NCBI GenBank assembly: GCA_035999765.1
Contig: CP108521.1
Span: 2,666,001 to 2,730,000, forward strand
Length of the DNA stretch: 64,000 bases
Direction: 5' to 3'
DNA from: Streptomyces sp. NBC_01231
GTDB lineage: Bacteria > Actinomycetota > Actinomycetes > Streptomycetales > Streptomycetaceae
In this document: positions 53,067 to 62,543 of the stretch, piece by piece
How positions within the stretch are numbered: position 1 is the first letter of the stretch
How the letters are laid out: each line of letters starts with the position of its first letter
Notes under the pieces: generated by a model
The model's input: only the letters and a program-made list of their open reading frames with translations
Told to the model about the DNA's origin: nothing
Database searches by the model: none
Translations under genes and position numbers: made by a program

Positions 53067-56000
53067 ATGACAACGCCGACGTACCGCCAGGTGCCCGCCC
53101 AGGTCGACCTGCCCGCGCTCGAGCACGCGGTGCTCGACTTCTGGCGCGAGCAGAAGATCTTCGCCAAGACCCTGGACCAGTCCGAGGGCCGCCCCGAGTG
53201 GGTCTTCTACGAGGGCCCGCCCACCGCCAACGGCATGCCGGGCGCCCACCACATCGAGGCACGCGTCTTCAAGGACGTCTTCCCCCGCTTCCGCACCATG
53301 CGCGGCTACCACGTGGCCCGCAAGGCCGGCTGGGACTGCCACGGTCTGCCCGTCGAGCTGGCGGTGGAGAAGGAGCTCGGCTTCAGCGGCAAGCAGGACA
53401 TCGAGGCGTACGGCATCGCCGAGTTCAACGCCAAGTGCCGCGAGTCCGTGACCCGCCACACCGACGCGTTCGCCGAGCTGACGACCCGCATGGGGTACTG
53501 GACCGACCTCGACGGCGCCTACCGCACGATGGACCCGGCGTACATCGAGTCGGTGTGGTGGTCGCTCAAGGAGATCTTCGACAAGGGCCTGCTGGTCCAG
53601 GACCACCGCGTCGCCCCCTGGTGCCCGCGCTGCGGCACCGGCCTGTCGGACCACGAGCTGGCGCAGGGCTACGAGACGGTCGTGGACCCGTCCGTGTACG
53701 TCCGCTTCCCGCTCACCTCCGGCCCGCTCGCCGGCGAGGCCTCGCTCCTGGTCTGGACGACGACCCCCTGGACGCTGGTGTCCAACACGGCGGTCGCCGC
53801 GCACCCCGAGGTCACCTACGTGGTCGCGACGAAGAGCACAGAGGGCACAGAGGGCACGGAGAAGCTGGTCGTCGCCGAGCCGCTCGTCGGCAAGGCGCTC
53901 GGCGAGGGCTGGGAGACCACCGGCCAGACCTTCACCGGCGCCGAGATGGAGCGCTGGACGTATCAACGCCCGTTCGAGCTCGTGGAGTTCCCGGAGCCCG
54001 CGCACTACGTGGTGAACGCCGAGTACGTCACGACCGAGGACGGTACCGGCCTGGTCCACCAGTCCCCCGCCTTCGGTGAGGACGACCTCAAGGTCTGCCG
54101 CGCCTACGGCCTGCCGGTCGTGAACCCGGTCCGCCCGGACGGCACCTTCGAGGAGGACGTCCCCCTGGTCGGCGGCGTCTTCTTCAAGAAGGCGGACGAA
54201 CGGCTCACCGAGGACCTCCAGCAGCGCGGGCTCCTCTTCAAGCACATCCCGTACGAGCACAGCTACCCGCACTGCTGGCGCTGCCACACCGCGCTCCTCT
54301 ACTACGCGCAGCCGTCCTGGTACATCCGCACCACCGCCATCAAGGACCGTCTCCTCCAGGAGAACGCGAACACCAACTGGTTCCCGGACACGGTCAAGGA
54401 CGGCCGGTACGGCGACTGGCTGAACAACAACATCGACTGGGCGCTGTCCCGCAACCGCTACTGGGGCACCCCGCTGCCGATCTGGCGCTGCGAGGACGAC
54501 CACCTCACCGTCGCCGGCTCCCGCGCGGAACTCACCGAGCTGACGGGCACCGACCAGTCGAACCTCGACCCGCACCGCCCGTACATCGACGACGTCACCT
54601 TCGCCTGCCCGCAGTGCGAGAAGACCGCCACGCGCGTGCCGGAGGTCATCGACGCCTGGTACGACTCGGGTTCGATGCCGTTCGCGCAGTGGGGCTACCC
54701 GCACAAGAACAAGGAACTGTTCGAGGCGCGCTACCCGGCGCAGTTCATCAGCGAGGCCATCGACCAGACCCGCGGCTGGTTCTACACGCTGATGGCTGTC
54801 GGCACGCTGGTCTTCGACAAGTCGTCGTACGAGAACGTGGTCTGTCTGGGCCACATCCTCGCCGAGGACGGGCGCAAGATGTCCAAGCACCTGGGCAACA
54901 CCCTTGAGCCGATCCCGCTGATGGACCAGCACGGCGCGGACGCGGTCCGCTGGTTCATGGCGGCCGGCGGCTCCCCGTGGGCGGCCCGCCGCGTCGGCCA
55001 CGGCACGATCCAGGAGGTCGTCCGCAAGACCCTCCTGACGTACTGGAACACGGTCGCCTTCCAGGCCCTGTACGCGCGCACGTCCGACTGGGCGCCCAGC
55101 GAGGCGGACCCGGCCCCGGCGGACCGCCCGCTGCTGGACCGCTGGCTGCTGTCCGAGCTGCACGCCCTCACCGACCAGGTCACCCAGTCCCTGGAGGCCT
55201 ACGACACCCAGCGCGCCGGCAAGCTCCTCTCGGCGTTCGTCGACGACCTGTCCAACTGGTACGTACGCCGCTCCCGTCGCCGCTTCTGGCAGGGCGACAA
55301 GGCCGCGCTGCGCACGCTGCACGAGGTCGTGGAGACGGTCACCAGGCTGATGGCCCCGCTGACTCCGTTCATCACCGAGCGGGTCTGGCAGGACCTGGTG
55401 GTCCCGGTCACCCCGGGCGCCTCGGAGTCGGTGCATCTGACGTCATGGCCGGAGGCGGACCTGACGGCGATCGACCCGGAGCTGTCCCAGCAGATGCTCC
55501 TGGTGCGGCGCCTGGTGGAGCTCGGCCGTGCCACCCGCGCGGAGTCGGGCGTGAAGACGCGTCAGCCGCTGAGGCGGGCGCTGATCGCGGCGACGGGCTT
55601 CGACGCTCTGAACCCGCAGCTGCACACGCAGATCACCGAGGAGCTGAACGTCGAGGCGCTGGCGTCCCTGAGCGAGGTCGGCGGCAGCCTGGTCGACACC
55701 ACGGCCAAGGCCAACTTCCGCGCCCTGGGCAAGCGGTTCGGCAAGCGCGTCCAGGACGTGGCGAAGGCCATCGCGAACGCGGACGCGGCGGCACTGTCGC
55801 TGGCGCTGCGCGCGGGCACGGCGTCGGTGGAGGTCGACGGCGAGACGGTCACCCTGGCTCCCGACGAGGTGATCATCACGGAGACCCCGCGCGAGGGCTG
55901 GTCGGTGGCGTCCGACTCGGGTGCGACGGTCGCACTGGACCTGGAGATCACGGAGGAACTGCGGCAGGCCGGCCTGGCCCGTGACGCGATCCGCCTGATC

Positions 56001-56222
56001 CAGGAGGCCCGTAAGAACAGCGGCCTGGACGTGGCCGACCGCATCGCCCTGCGCTGGACGGCGACGGACCCGGCGGTGATCGCGGCCCTGACCGAGCACG
56101 CCGGCCTGATCGCCGACGAGGTCCTCGGTACGGACTTCGCCCAGGGCGAGGCGGACGACACATACGGCGCTCCGTTCACGGACGAGGGCCTGACACTGAC
56201 GTTCCGCCTGCGCAAGGCGTAA
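53067..56222 (+). CDS. ileS: Isoleucyl-tRNA synthetase
   Basis: A 1051-residue class I synthetase. The HIGH-type motif is GMPGAHHIEA (about residues 58-67), and KMSKS appears as DGRKMSKHLGN (about 607-617). A CP1 editing domain lies between, with LLVWTTTPWTLVSNTAVAAHPE. CWRCHTALLYYAQPSWYIR and CPQCEKTATRVPEVIDAWYDSG are zinc-type and catalytic-core blocks. The long C-terminal region marks the eukaryal-like IleS type found in many actinobacteria, associated in some species with reduced mupirocin sensitivity. The ATG at 53067 lies ten bases after GGAGG; the in-frame ATG at 52971 lies inside the T-box and is rejected. Confidence 0.97.
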   Translation: MTTPTYRQVPAQVDLPALEHAVLDFWREQKIFAKTLDQSEGRPEWVFYEGPPTANGMPGAHHIEARVFKDVFPRFRTMRGYHVARKAGWDCHGLPVELAVEKELGFSGKQDIEAYGIAEFNAKCRESVTRHTDAFAELTTRMGYWTDLDGAYRTMDPAYIESVWWSLKEIFDKGLLVQDHRVAPWCPRCGTGLSDHELAQGYETVVDPSVYVRFPLTSGPLAGEASLLVWTTTPWTLVSNTAVAAHPEVTYVVATKSTEGTEGTEKLVVAEPLVGKALGEGWETTGQTFTGAEMERWTYQRPFELVEFPEPAHYVVNAEYVTTEDGTGLVHQSPAFGEDDLKVCRAYGLPVVNPVRPDGTFEEDVPLVGGVFFKKADERLTEDLQQRGLLFKHIPYEHSYPHCWRCHTALLYYAQPSWYIRTTAIKDRLLQENANTNWFPDTVKDGRYGDWLNNNIDWALSRNRYWGTPLPIWRCEDDHLTVAGSRAELTELTGTDQSNLDPHRPYIDDVTFACPQCEKTATRVPEVIDAWYDSGSMPFAQWGYPHKNKELFEARYPAQFISEAIDQTRGWFYTLMAVGTLVFDKSSYENVVCLGHILAEDGRKMSKHLGNTLEPIPLMDQHGADAVRWFMAAGGSPWAARRVGHGTIQEVVRKTLLTYWNTVAFQALYARTSDWAPSEADPAPADRPLLDRWLLSELHALTDQVTQSLEAYDTQRAGKLLSAFVDDLSNWYVRRSRRRFWQGDKAALRTLHEVVETVTRLMAPLTPFITERVWQDLVVPVTPGASESVHLTSWPEADLTAIDPELSQQMLLVRRLVELGRATRAESGVKTRQPLRRALIAATGFDALNPQLHTQITEELNVEALASLSEVGGSLVDTTAKANFRALGKRFGKRVQDVAKAIANADAAALSLALRAGTASVEVDGETVTLAPDEVIITETPREGWSVASDSGATVALDLEITEELRQAGLARDAIRLIQEARKNSGLDVADRIALRWTATDPAVIAALTEHAGLIADEVLGTDFAQGEADDTYGAPFTDEGLTLTFRLRKA

Positions 56223-56235
56223 GCCGGACGCACCA

Positions 56236-56271
56236 GGGCCCGGTCTCCCGTCTCGGGGAGGCCGGGCCCTT
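56236..56271 (+). terminator. Terminator after ileS
   Basis: AGGGCCCGG (56236-56244) pairs with CCGGGCCCT (56263-56271), extended inward by TCTCCC/GGGAGG, with a short loop; TTGTG follows. It lies 14 bases after the ileS stop. Confidence 0.8.
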
Positions 56272-56301
56272 GTGACGTTCAACGCCGCCAGGACACGCAA
56301 A

Positions 56302-56339
56302 AGGGCGGGGCCCCGGATCGAAATCCGGGGCCCCGCCCT
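56302..56339. terminator. Strong bidirectional terminator between ileS and divIVA
   Basis: A perfect 17-base-pair stem (56302-56318 with 56323-56339) is closed by the stable tetraloop CGAA, 53 bases beyond the divIVA stop. AAAA on its left would give a U-run for minus-strand transcripts. Confidence 0.9.
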
Positions 56340-56391
56340 GAACGCTTCCGACATCTACGTCGTACTACCAACCGTCAGTTGTCCACCAACA

Positions 56392-57579
56392 TCAGTTGTC
56401 GTCCTCGTCGATCAGGAAGCCACGCATCGGCGAGGGAGCCTGCCCCATCGACGACGGGCCCTGCGGCCGTACCGGCGCCATCGGCTGGGTCATCGCCGGG
56501 GACATCTGCTGCTGACCACCGTAGGACGGAGGAGCAGGCGACGGCCCGCCGCCCATCGACTGGTTGCCACCGTACGACGGGGCGCTCGCACCGGCCGGAG
56601 CCATCGACGGCGCCGGGGACGGCGGCAGCGACGCGGCAGCCGGAGCACGCGGCGGGGCCAGCGAGTCGTCGGCCTGAGTCTCCAGCTGACGCAGCTGCGA
56701 CTCCAGGTACGACTTCAGGCGCGTGCGGTACTCGCGCTCGAAGCCACGCAGGTCCTCGACCTTGCGCTCCAGCGTGGCGCGAGCGGACTCCAGGGAGCCC
56801 ATCGCGACGCGGTGCTTCTCCTGCGCGTCCCGCTCCAGGGCATCGGCCTTGGCACGGGCGTCACGCTCAAGACCCTCGGCACGCGAACGCGCCTCGCCGA
56901 CGATCTTGTTGGCCTCGGAACGCGCCTCGGCGATCGCCTGGTCGGCGGTCTGCTGGGCGAGCGAAAGGACACGGGCGGCGCTGTCGCCACCAGGGCCCTG
57001 ACCGGGGCCGCCCATCGGACCGCCCATGGGGCCACCCATCGGGCCGCCCATCTGCTGCTGCATGGGGGGCTGGCCACCCATCGGGCCCTGACCCATGGGC
57101 CCCTGACCCATGGGCCCCTGGCCCATCGGACCGGGACCCTGCGGGCCGCCCTGGCCACCGGGGCCGGCGGGCAGCTGCGGCGCACCGCTCGGCAGCTGGG
57201 GCGGGCCACCCATGGGGCCACCCATCTGCTGCTGCGGCGGGCCAGATATGCCGGCTGGCACCGGAGCGCCGGGACCGCGCATTCCCTGCTGAGGCATACC
57301 CTGCTGAGGCATTCCCTGCTGGGGCGGCATGCCCTGTTGCTGCTGTTGCTGCTGGTCCTGCGGCGGTTCCGGAGGCTTGCGCATGTTCTGCTGGTTCTGG
57401 GCAGCAGCGCGCGTGGCCGCGGCCAACTTGGCGCGCAGGTCCTCGTTCTCGCGAAGCAGTCGGGTCAGTTCGGCTTCAACCTCGTCGAGGAAGGCATCGA
57501 CCTCGTCCTCGTCATAGCCTTCTCGGAGGCGGACGGTCGTGAACTGCTTGTTCCGCACGTCCTCGGGGGTCAACGGCAT
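56392..57579 (-). CDS. divIVA: DivIVA polar growth protein
   Basis: A 395-residue coiled-coil protein that marks hyphal tips and drives polar cell-wall growth; essential in S. coelicolor. [37 protein letters not shown] is the conserved membrane-binding N-terminal domain, with a first coiled coil to about residue 57. A long Pro/Gln/Gly/Met-rich linker (about 63-200) separates it from a second coiled coil (about 205-300, [29 protein letters not shown]). The C-terminal 90 residues are again disordered, ending FLIDEDDN. The insertion is characteristic of Streptomyces DivIVA. Confidence 0.97.
   Translation of the reverse strand: MPLTPEDVRNKQFTTVRLREGYDEDEVDAFLDEVEAELTRLLRENEDLRAKLAAATRAAAQNQQNMRKPPEPPQDQQQQQQQGMPPQQGMPQQGMPQQGMRGPGAPVPAGISGPPQQQMGGPMGGPPQLPSGAPQLPAGPGGQGGPQGPGPMGQGPMGQGPMGQGPMGGQPPMQQQMGGPMGGPMGGPMGGPGQGPGGDSAARVLSLAQQTADQAIAEARSEANKIVGEARSRAEGLERDARAKADALERDAQEKHRVAMGSLESARATLERKVEDLRGFEREYRTRLKSYLESQLRQLETQADDSLAPPRAPAAASLPPSPAPSMAPAGASAPSYGGNQSMGGGPSPAPPSYGGQQQMSPAMTQPMAPVRPQGPSSMGQAPSPMRGFLIDEDDN
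56980..57372 (-). repeat. Low-complexity PQG/M repeats in divIVA
   Basis: The DNA encodes in-frame tandem repeats: GMPQQ units, GPMGQ units (four in a row) and GGPM units. At DNA level CATGGGCCCCTGACC-type 15-base units recur near 57083-57130. This region is likely variable in length between strains. Confidence 0.85.
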
Positions 57580-57625
57580 CTCTTCACCTCAACGTAGTCG
57601 TCGGCATTCGGCAAGACCGTATCGT

Positions 57626-57910
57626 TCACAGCCGGCTCACGACGGAGATCAGGATGTAGACGATGATCATCAGTACGAAGAAGGACAGGTCGAGCGCCAC
57701 GCCCCCGAGACGCAACGGCGGGATGACCCGCCGTAGAAGCTTGAGCGGTGGATCAGTGACAGTGTAAGTGGCCTCCAGAACGACCACCATCGCCTTGCCG
57801 GGCTGCCACGAGCGGGCGAACTGGAAGACGTAGTCCATGACCAACCGGAAGATGAGCACGATGAGGAAGCACATCAGCGCGATGTAGACGACATCCAGGA
57901 CCACGCTCAT
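57626..57910 (-). CDS. YggT-family membrane protein
   Basis: A 94-residue protein with two YggT-type hydrophobic segments (VVYIALMCFLIVLIFRLVMDYVFQF at 8-32 and DLSFFVLMIIVYILISVVSRL at the end) and the conserved VTDPPLKLLRRVIPPLRLGGVALD between them. YggT proteins are regularly encoded between sepF and divIVA in Gram-positive bacteria and are linked to division or osmotic stress, but the mechanism is unknown. Confidence 0.92.
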   Translation of the reverse strand: MSVVLDVVYIALMCFLIVLIFRLVMDYVFQFARSWQPGKAMVVVLEATYTVTDPPLKLLRRVIPPLRLGGVALDLSFFVLMIIVYILISVVSRL

Positions 57911-57982
57911 TACTGGTGCTTCCCTCTCCCCTGTTTCCGTGCTGCTGGGTACTGCTTGTCCCGCTGTTTCCGGTCGTGCGTC

Positions 57983-58642
57983 TCAGCTCTGGTTGAAGAA
58001 CCCGCCCTCTGCGATGCGGGCCTTGTCCTCCGCCGTGACATCGACGTTAGCAGGCGACAACAGGAACACCTTCTGCGTCACCCGCTCGATGCTGCCGTGA
58101 AGACCAAACACCAAACCGGCCGCAAAGTCGACAAGTCGCTTGGCGTCGGTGTCGTCCATCTCGGTCAGATTCATGATCACCGGGGTGCCCTCACGGAAGT
58201 GTTCCCCGATGGTACGGGCCTCGTTGTAGGTTCGAGGGTGAAGTGTGGTGATCCGGTAAGGCTCTCGTTCCGACACGACCTTGGGCATGATCACCGGTGC
58301 GTTCTTCTCCAGACTTGCGCGTTCTTGTGTGATGGATGCCACGGGCGCGATGCGCGCCGGCCGCCCGGATTCCGCGGCGAGCGAAGCGGATCGGGGCACC
58401 GGCTCACGCGGCACCGAAGGCTGTACCACTCGTACCGATTCATCCCTTTCAGGCTGAAGCGCCTGATGGGACTGGTGCGAGCCGTGTGACTGGTGTGACG
58501 GCTCATGCCGTCGACGGTCCCGCTCGGGCTCCGGGTCCAGTTCGGGTTCGAAGTCGTCATCGGGGTCAAAACCGCGGCCGTCGTACCCATCGTCCTCCAC
58601 GAGGCCGAGGTAGACCGCCATCTTGCGCATCGCGCCGGCCAT
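57983..58642 (-). CDS. sepF: Cell division protein SepF
   Basis: A 219-residue protein. The amphipathic membrane-binding N-terminus [18 protein letters not shown] is followed by a disordered acidic and His/Ser/Gln-rich linker (about residues 20-105). The C-terminal SepF domain is [70 protein letters not shown]. SepF binds the FtsZ C-terminal peptide and anchors Z-rings to the membrane; actinobacteria lack FtsA and depend on it. The ATG at 58642 follows GGAGGAC. Confidence 0.96.
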   Translation of the reverse strand: MAGAMRKMAVYLGLVEDDGYDGRGFDPDDDFEPELDPEPERDRRRHEPSHQSHGSHQSHQALQPERDESVRVVQPSVPREPVPRSASLAAESGRPARIAPVASITQERASLEKNAPVIMPKVVSEREPYRITTLHPRTYNEARTIGEHFREGTPVIMNLTEMDDTDAKRLVDFAAGLVFGLHGSIERVTQKVFLLSPANVDVTAEDKARIAEGGFFNQS

Positions 58643-58715
58643 TGCTCTGAGTCCTCCGCTCTGTGGTGGATCGACTGACTGCTGCCAAGTGCCCGCGATC
58701 CACGAGGTCGTTATG

Positions 58716-58729
58716 CCCGCTTTTAAGCG
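58716..58729. promoter_or_regulatory. Perfect 14-base palindrome upstream of sepF
   Basis: CCGCTTTTAAGCGG is a perfect palindrome 74-87 bases before the sepF start, in an A/T-rich part of the 130-base gap between yggS and sepF. It may be an operator or part of a promoter; no known regulator site is recognised. Confidence 0.35.
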
Positions 58730-58772
58730 GTAATGACCATATTTTCTGCTGTGGTCCGACTTCCTGGCGACG

Positions 58773-59492
58773 TTACCCGAGCCTGGGGCGGACTCCGAGT
58801 ACCGAGGTGCCAACGCGTACATGTGTCGCTCCGGCCGCCACGGCCTGCTCGAGGTCCGCACTCATCCCTGCCGAGACCATGGTGGCAGTCGGACGCCCTC
58901 GGCGCAGGTCAGTCGACAAATCCATCAACCGCTCGAACGCCGCCTGTTGACGCCCCGCATACTCGCCGGCGAGCGGCGCGACGGCCATCAGTCCGTCCAG
59001 CCGCAGCCCCGGAGCCTCGGCGATGAGGCCGGCCAACTCCTCGATCCCGCCCGGCGCCACACCACCTCGCTCCCCCCGCTCGTTCTCGCCCGCGTCGAGG
59101 GCGACCTGGATCAGGCAGCCCACCTCACGCTCGGTCCGTACGGCCTCCTTGGACAGGGCCGTCACCAACTTGGAACGATCGACGGACTGCACAAGATCCG
59201 CGTAACCGACCACGGATCGCACTTTGTTGGTCTGCAACTGGCCGACAAAATGCCAGGAAAGCGGCAGATCCGCACAGGCGGCGGCCTTGGGTGCCGCGTC
59301 CTGGTCACGGTTCTCGGCCACGTGCCGCACGCCGAGTTCCGCCAGCATCCGCACGTCGCTCGCGGGATACGTCTTGGTGACCACGATCAAGGTCACCTCC
59401 GCACGCTCTCGCCCGGCGGCCGCGCACGCTGCGGCGATGCGCTCCTCCACTTTCGCCAGATTCGCGGCGAGTTCGTCCTTACGTTCCGTCAT
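58773..59492 (-). CDS. YggS/PLPBP family pyridoxal phosphate homeostasis protein
   Basis: A 239-residue fold-type III PLP-binding protein. The Lys that binds PLP is in [13 protein letters not shown] (about residue 40). [26 protein letters not shown] and the C-terminal [29 protein letters not shown] (phosphate-binding loop) are the family blocks. [11 protein letters not shown] replaces the usual ENYVQE-type segment and is common in actinobacteria. It has no known catalytic reaction and buffers PLP. Confidence 0.93.
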   Translation of the reverse strand: MTERKDELAANLAKVEERIAAACAAAGRERAEVTLIVVTKTYPASDVRMLAELGVRHVAENRDQDAAPKAAACADLPLSWHFVGQLQTNKVRSVVGYADLVQSVDRSKLVTALSKEAVRTEREVGCLIQVALDAGENERGERGGVAPGGIEELAGLIAEAPGLRLDGLMAVAPLAGEYAGRQQAAFERLMDLSTDLRRGRPTATMVSAGMSADLEQAVAAGATHVRVGTSVLGVRPRLG

Positions 59493-59498
59493 GCCCCA

Positions 59499-60221
59499 TC
59501 AGTCCAGCCAGACATAGCTCGCGAGCCGTCCCGTGGTCCGGTCGCGGCGATACGAGAAGTGGTCCCCCGACTCCAGCGTGCACACCGGCGACTGCTCCCG
59601 GTCGCGCACCCCGAGCCGTTCGAGTTGCGCGTGTACTCCGGCGGTCACGTCGACCGCCGGAGTGCCCCAGCTCGTCCGGGCGTGTGCCGTCGGTTCGACG
59701 GCGGCGACCTCGGCGCGCATCTCCTCCGGCACTTCATAGCACCGGCCACAGACGGCGGGTCCGGTGCGGGCGACGATCCGGGACGGTTCGGCACCGACTT
59801 CGATCATGGCCCGGACGGCTGCCGGGACGACCCCTGCGACCATCCCGGGCCGCCCCGCGTGAACGGCGGCGGCCACCTGGGCGACCGGGTCGGCGAGCAG
59901 GACGGGTGTGCAGTCGGCGGTGAGCACGGCGAGGGCCACTCCGCGCCGGGCGGTGACGACCGCGTCGACCGCGGAAGCGGAGCCCCCGGGTCCGTCGACC
60001 ACGAGAACGTCCGACCCGTGCACCTGGTTCATCCAGACCACCTGGGCGGGTTCGAGGCCGAGGGACTTGGCTGCCAGTTCACGGTTGGTCCGTACGGCGT
60101 CGGGGTCGTCGCCGACCGCCGCACCGAGGTTGAGCTCCTCGTACGGAACGGCGCTCACCCCGCCCCACCTGTCGGTGAAGGCGAAGTGCGCGCCGCTCAC
60201 GGTGTCGCGCTGTCTTATCAC
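59499..60221 (-). CDS. YfiH/YlmD-family multicopper-oxidase-like (laccase-domain) protein
   Basis: A 240-residue protein of the DUF152 family. NLGAAVGDDPDAVRTNRELAAKSLG, VWMNQVHGSDVLVVDG, LTADCTPVLLAD and AAVHAGRPGMVAGVV are its blocks; the Cys and two His residues form the Zn/Cu site. Characterised members act as purine nucleoside phosphorylases/adenosine deaminases or correct peptidoglycan precursors (PgeF). Its place directly after ftsZ is conserved in actinobacteria. The GTG at 60221 is 10 bases from the ftsZ stop and lacks a ribosome-binding site, so it probably depends on coupling. Confidence 0.92.
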   Translation of the reverse strand: MIRQRDTVSGAHFAFTDRWGGVSAVPYEELNLGAAVGDDPDAVRTNRELAAKSLGLEPAQVVWMNQVHGSDVLVVDGPGGSASAVDAVVTARRGVALAVLTADCTPVLLADPVAQVAAAVHAGRPGMVAGVVPAAVRAMIEVGAEPSRIVARTGPAVCGRCYEVPEEMRAEVAAVEPTAHARTSWGTPAVDVTAGVHAQLERLGVRDREQSPVCTLESGDHFSYRRDRTTGRLASYVWLD

Positions 60222-60231
60222 GTCAGGAGAA

Positions 60232-61440
60232 TCACTTGAGGAAGTCCGGCACGTCCAGTTCCTCGGCCGCGCTGTCCGTGTAGGACCGCGACGGCGGAAC
60301 CGGCGGGGAGACCTGGATGTCGGCCACGGGCTCCGGAGCGGACTCCGACTCCTCCTTCGGCGTGACACTGCCGAGCGAGCCGAAGGTCGGACGGCTCTCG
60401 GGCTGCCGTACCGGGGTGGGCTCCTCGCGGCGGGCCGAGGACGACGAGGACGAGGATGTCGAACCGAGGACGTTCTCCCGGCGGGCCGGCGGCTGGCCGC
60501 CATCGAAGCCGGCCGCGATCACGGTGACCCGCACCTCGTCGCCGAGGGCGTCGTCGATGACCGCACCGAAGATGATGTTGGCCTCGGGGTGAGCGGCCTC
60601 GCTGACCAGCTGGGCTGCCTCGTTGATCTCGAAGAGACCGAGGTCGGATCCGCCGGAGATGGAGAGAAGCACGCCCCGGGCGCCGTCGATGGAGGCCTCG
60701 AGCAGCGGCGAGGAGATCGCCATCTCGGCCGCCGCTACGGCGCGGTCGTCGCCGCGGGCCGAGCCGATACCCATGAGGGCCGAACCCGCCTCGGACATGA
60801 CCGACTTCACGTCGGCGAAGTCGAGGTTGATCAGACCGGGGGTGGTGATGAGGTCAGTGATGCCCTGAACACCGGAGAGCAGGACCTGGTCCGCCGACTT
60901 GAACGCGTCGAGGACGGAGACCTGGCGGTCCGAGATGGACAGCAGCCGGTCGTTCGGGATGACGATGAGGGTGTCGACCTCTTCGCGGAGTTCGGCGATG
61001 CCGTCCTCGGCCTGGTTCGCGCGACGCCGTCCCTCGAAGGTGAACGGGCGCGTGACCACGCCGATGGTGAGGGCGCCGAGCGTGCGGGCGATGTTGGCCA
61101 CGACGGGCGCGCCGCCGGTGCCTGTGCCACCGCCTTCACCGGCCGTCACGAAGACCATGTCGGCCCCCTTGAGGACCTCCTCGATCTCCTCGCGGTGGTC
61201 CTCGGCGGCCTTGCGGCCGACGGCCGGGTTGGCTCCGGCGCCGAGTCCGCGGGTGAGTTCACGGCCGACGTCGAGCTTGACGTCGGCGTCGCTCATCAAC
61301 AGCGCCTGTGCGTCGGTGTTGATGGCGATGAACTCGACACCCTTGAGACCGACTTCGATCATCCGGTTGATGGCATTGACACCACCGCCGCCGACACCGA
61401 TGACCTTGATGACTGCGAGGTAGTTCTGCGGTGCTGCCAC
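60232..61440 (-). CDS. ftsZ: Cell division protein FtsZ
   Basis: A 402-residue tubulin-like GTPase that forms the Z-ring or, in sporulating hyphae, Z-ladders. [19 protein letters not shown] starts the GTP-binding domain; the tubulin signature loop [12 protein letters not shown] lies near residues 100-111, and the T7 synergy loop with [11 protein letters not shown] near 206-216. A Ser/Pro/Glu-rich linker (about 315-390) leads to the C-terminal peptide ELDVPDFLK that binds SepF. The GTG follows GAGAGG at eight bases. The in-frame start at 61530 adds Arg-rich residues not typical of FtsZ and is rejected. Confidence 0.98.
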   Translation of the reverse strand: MAAPQNYLAVIKVIGVGGGGVNAINRMIEVGLKGVEFIAINTDAQALLMSDADVKLDVGRELTRGLGAGANPAVGRKAAEDHREEIEEVLKGADMVFVTAGEGGGTGTGGAPVVANIARTLGALTIGVVTRPFTFEGRRRANQAEDGIAELREEVDTLIVIPNDRLLSISDRQVSVLDAFKSADQVLLSGVQGITDLITTPGLINLDFADVKSVMSEAGSALMGIGSARGDDRAVAAAEMAISSPLLEASIDGARGVLLSISGGSDLGLFEINEAAQLVSEAAHPEANIIFGAVIDDALGDEVRVTVIAAGFDGGQPPARRENVLGSTSSSSSSSARREEPTPVRQPESRPTFGSLGSVTPKEESESAPEPVADIQVSPPVPPSRSYTDSAAEELDVPDFLK

Positions 61441-61723
61441 GTCGAAGGCCTCTCGCCTCGAATTACGTTGCCGCCGCCTCACGGGTGTGTACCCGTGGTC
61501 CGACGACAGATGCCGAATGGGACGGTCCATAACGCCGACCCGAACCCTAACGCTGAAGTTTAGGGTTACCAGTGTGTCTGTTCCCTGGAGTCTTCTGAAC
61601 AGGACACTAAGTCGACAAGTGGCGCACGTTCAACGAACACGCCGAACCTCCCGTTTTTCTTTTCACCCTATGTGATCAGGCGTAGCACTGCCCAACCAGG
61701 GTGCTGGCCTGCGCGGATGTGCG
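61441..61723 (-). promoter_or_regulatory. ftsZ promoter region with two GACAC motifs
   Basis: This 283-base gap between ftsQ and ftsZ is A/T-rich by local standards. In S. coelicolor the equivalent gap carries three ftsZ promoters, one developmentally induced. GACAC, the core of WhiA/WhiB sites, occurs at 61603-61607 (plus) and 61574-61578 (minus). An inverted repeat CCTAA/TTAGG spans about 61549-61566. Exact -10/-35 boxes could not be assigned with confidence. Confidence 0.5.
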
Positions 61724-62518
61724 TCAACTCCCTGATGACGCAGGCGCGGTGGGGACGCTGACATCGAAGTGCCGCGCGCCGGGGGTGGCTTTCATGAGAG
61801 CTGTGAGCGTACGGGCCTTGGCGGCACCCTTCTCGCCGCTACCCCACGCGACGGTGCGACCGCCGCCCAGGTCCAGCGAGATGTCGTCGTACGAAAGCAC
61901 CTTGACGGTTCGGGTGTCACGGGCGACGGAGGCCGGAAGGGCGCCGGCGACCTGGACCGCCTCGCGCACCAGCCGGTCCTCGCCGAAGCGGCGCAGGCTC
62001 GCGGTACGCGAACCCGGCTGCGAGAGCGCCAATTCCAGTACGGGGACGCCATTCGGCGCCCGCGAAACCGTAGCGAATCGGACACCTTCATCGTCCACTT
62101 CGGTGAAGTTTCGACCCTTTTGGACAAGGAGAACCGGAGTACGCTCAGTCACGTCCAGTCCGATTTCATGGGGCCAGGAACGCACTACCTCAACCGAGTC
62201 AATTCGGGGCAATCTTCGGCGCAGTCGTGTCTCAATCGCCTCAGTGTCGACGGAAATCAGCGGCGCCCCGACCGGCACGTCGGCCGCCTTACGCACCTGC
62301 GCGGGCGTCAGGACCCGGGTCCCGGAGACGGACACCTCTTCCGCCCGCAGCCACTGCGAGCCGTACAACAGCCAGACAGTGCCCGCGCCGAGGAGGACCA
62401 GCGCGACGGCGAGAATGATGATCACACGAAGGGGGGGTGGCGTGAACCTCCGGGTGGGCGGCGGGCCGGACGACTTCTGCTGGCGTTCTCCGCGCTCGGC
62501 GGTCGTCGATCCGGCCAC
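61724..62518 (-). CDS. ftsQ: Cell division protein FtsQ
   Basis: A 264-residue bitopic membrane protein of the divisome. A basic/Pro-rich cytoplasmic tail, one helix (VIIILAVALVLLGAGTVWLLYG, about residues 32-53), then the POTRA domain (LRAEEVSVSGTRVLTPAQVRKAADVPVGAPLISVDTEAIETRLRRRLPRIDSVEVVRSWPHEIGLDVTERTPV) and the beta domain. It bridges FtsL/DivIC and FtsW/FtsI; in Streptomyces it is needed for sporulation septation. GTG start; 25 bases from the murG stop. Confidence 0.95.
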   Translation of the reverse strand: MAGSTTAERGERQQKSSGPPPTRRFTPPPLRVIIILAVALVLLGAGTVWLLYGSQWLRAEEVSVSGTRVLTPAQVRKAADVPVGAPLISVDTEAIETRLRRRLPRIDSVEVVRSWPHEIGLDVTERTPVLLVQKGRNFTEVDDEGVRFATVSRAPNGVPVLELALSQPGSRTASLRRFGEDRLVREAVQVAGALPASVARDTRTVKVLSYDDISLDLGGGRTVAWGSGEKGAAKARTLTALMKATPGARHFDVSVPTAPASSGS

Positions 62519-62543
62519 GCTCCCTGCCTTCCCTCATACGTGC

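Noticed and set aside
61441..61530. N-terminal extension of FtsZ to 61530
   Set aside because: The added Arg-rich residues do not occur in FtsZ and the GTG at 61440 has a good ribosome-binding site.
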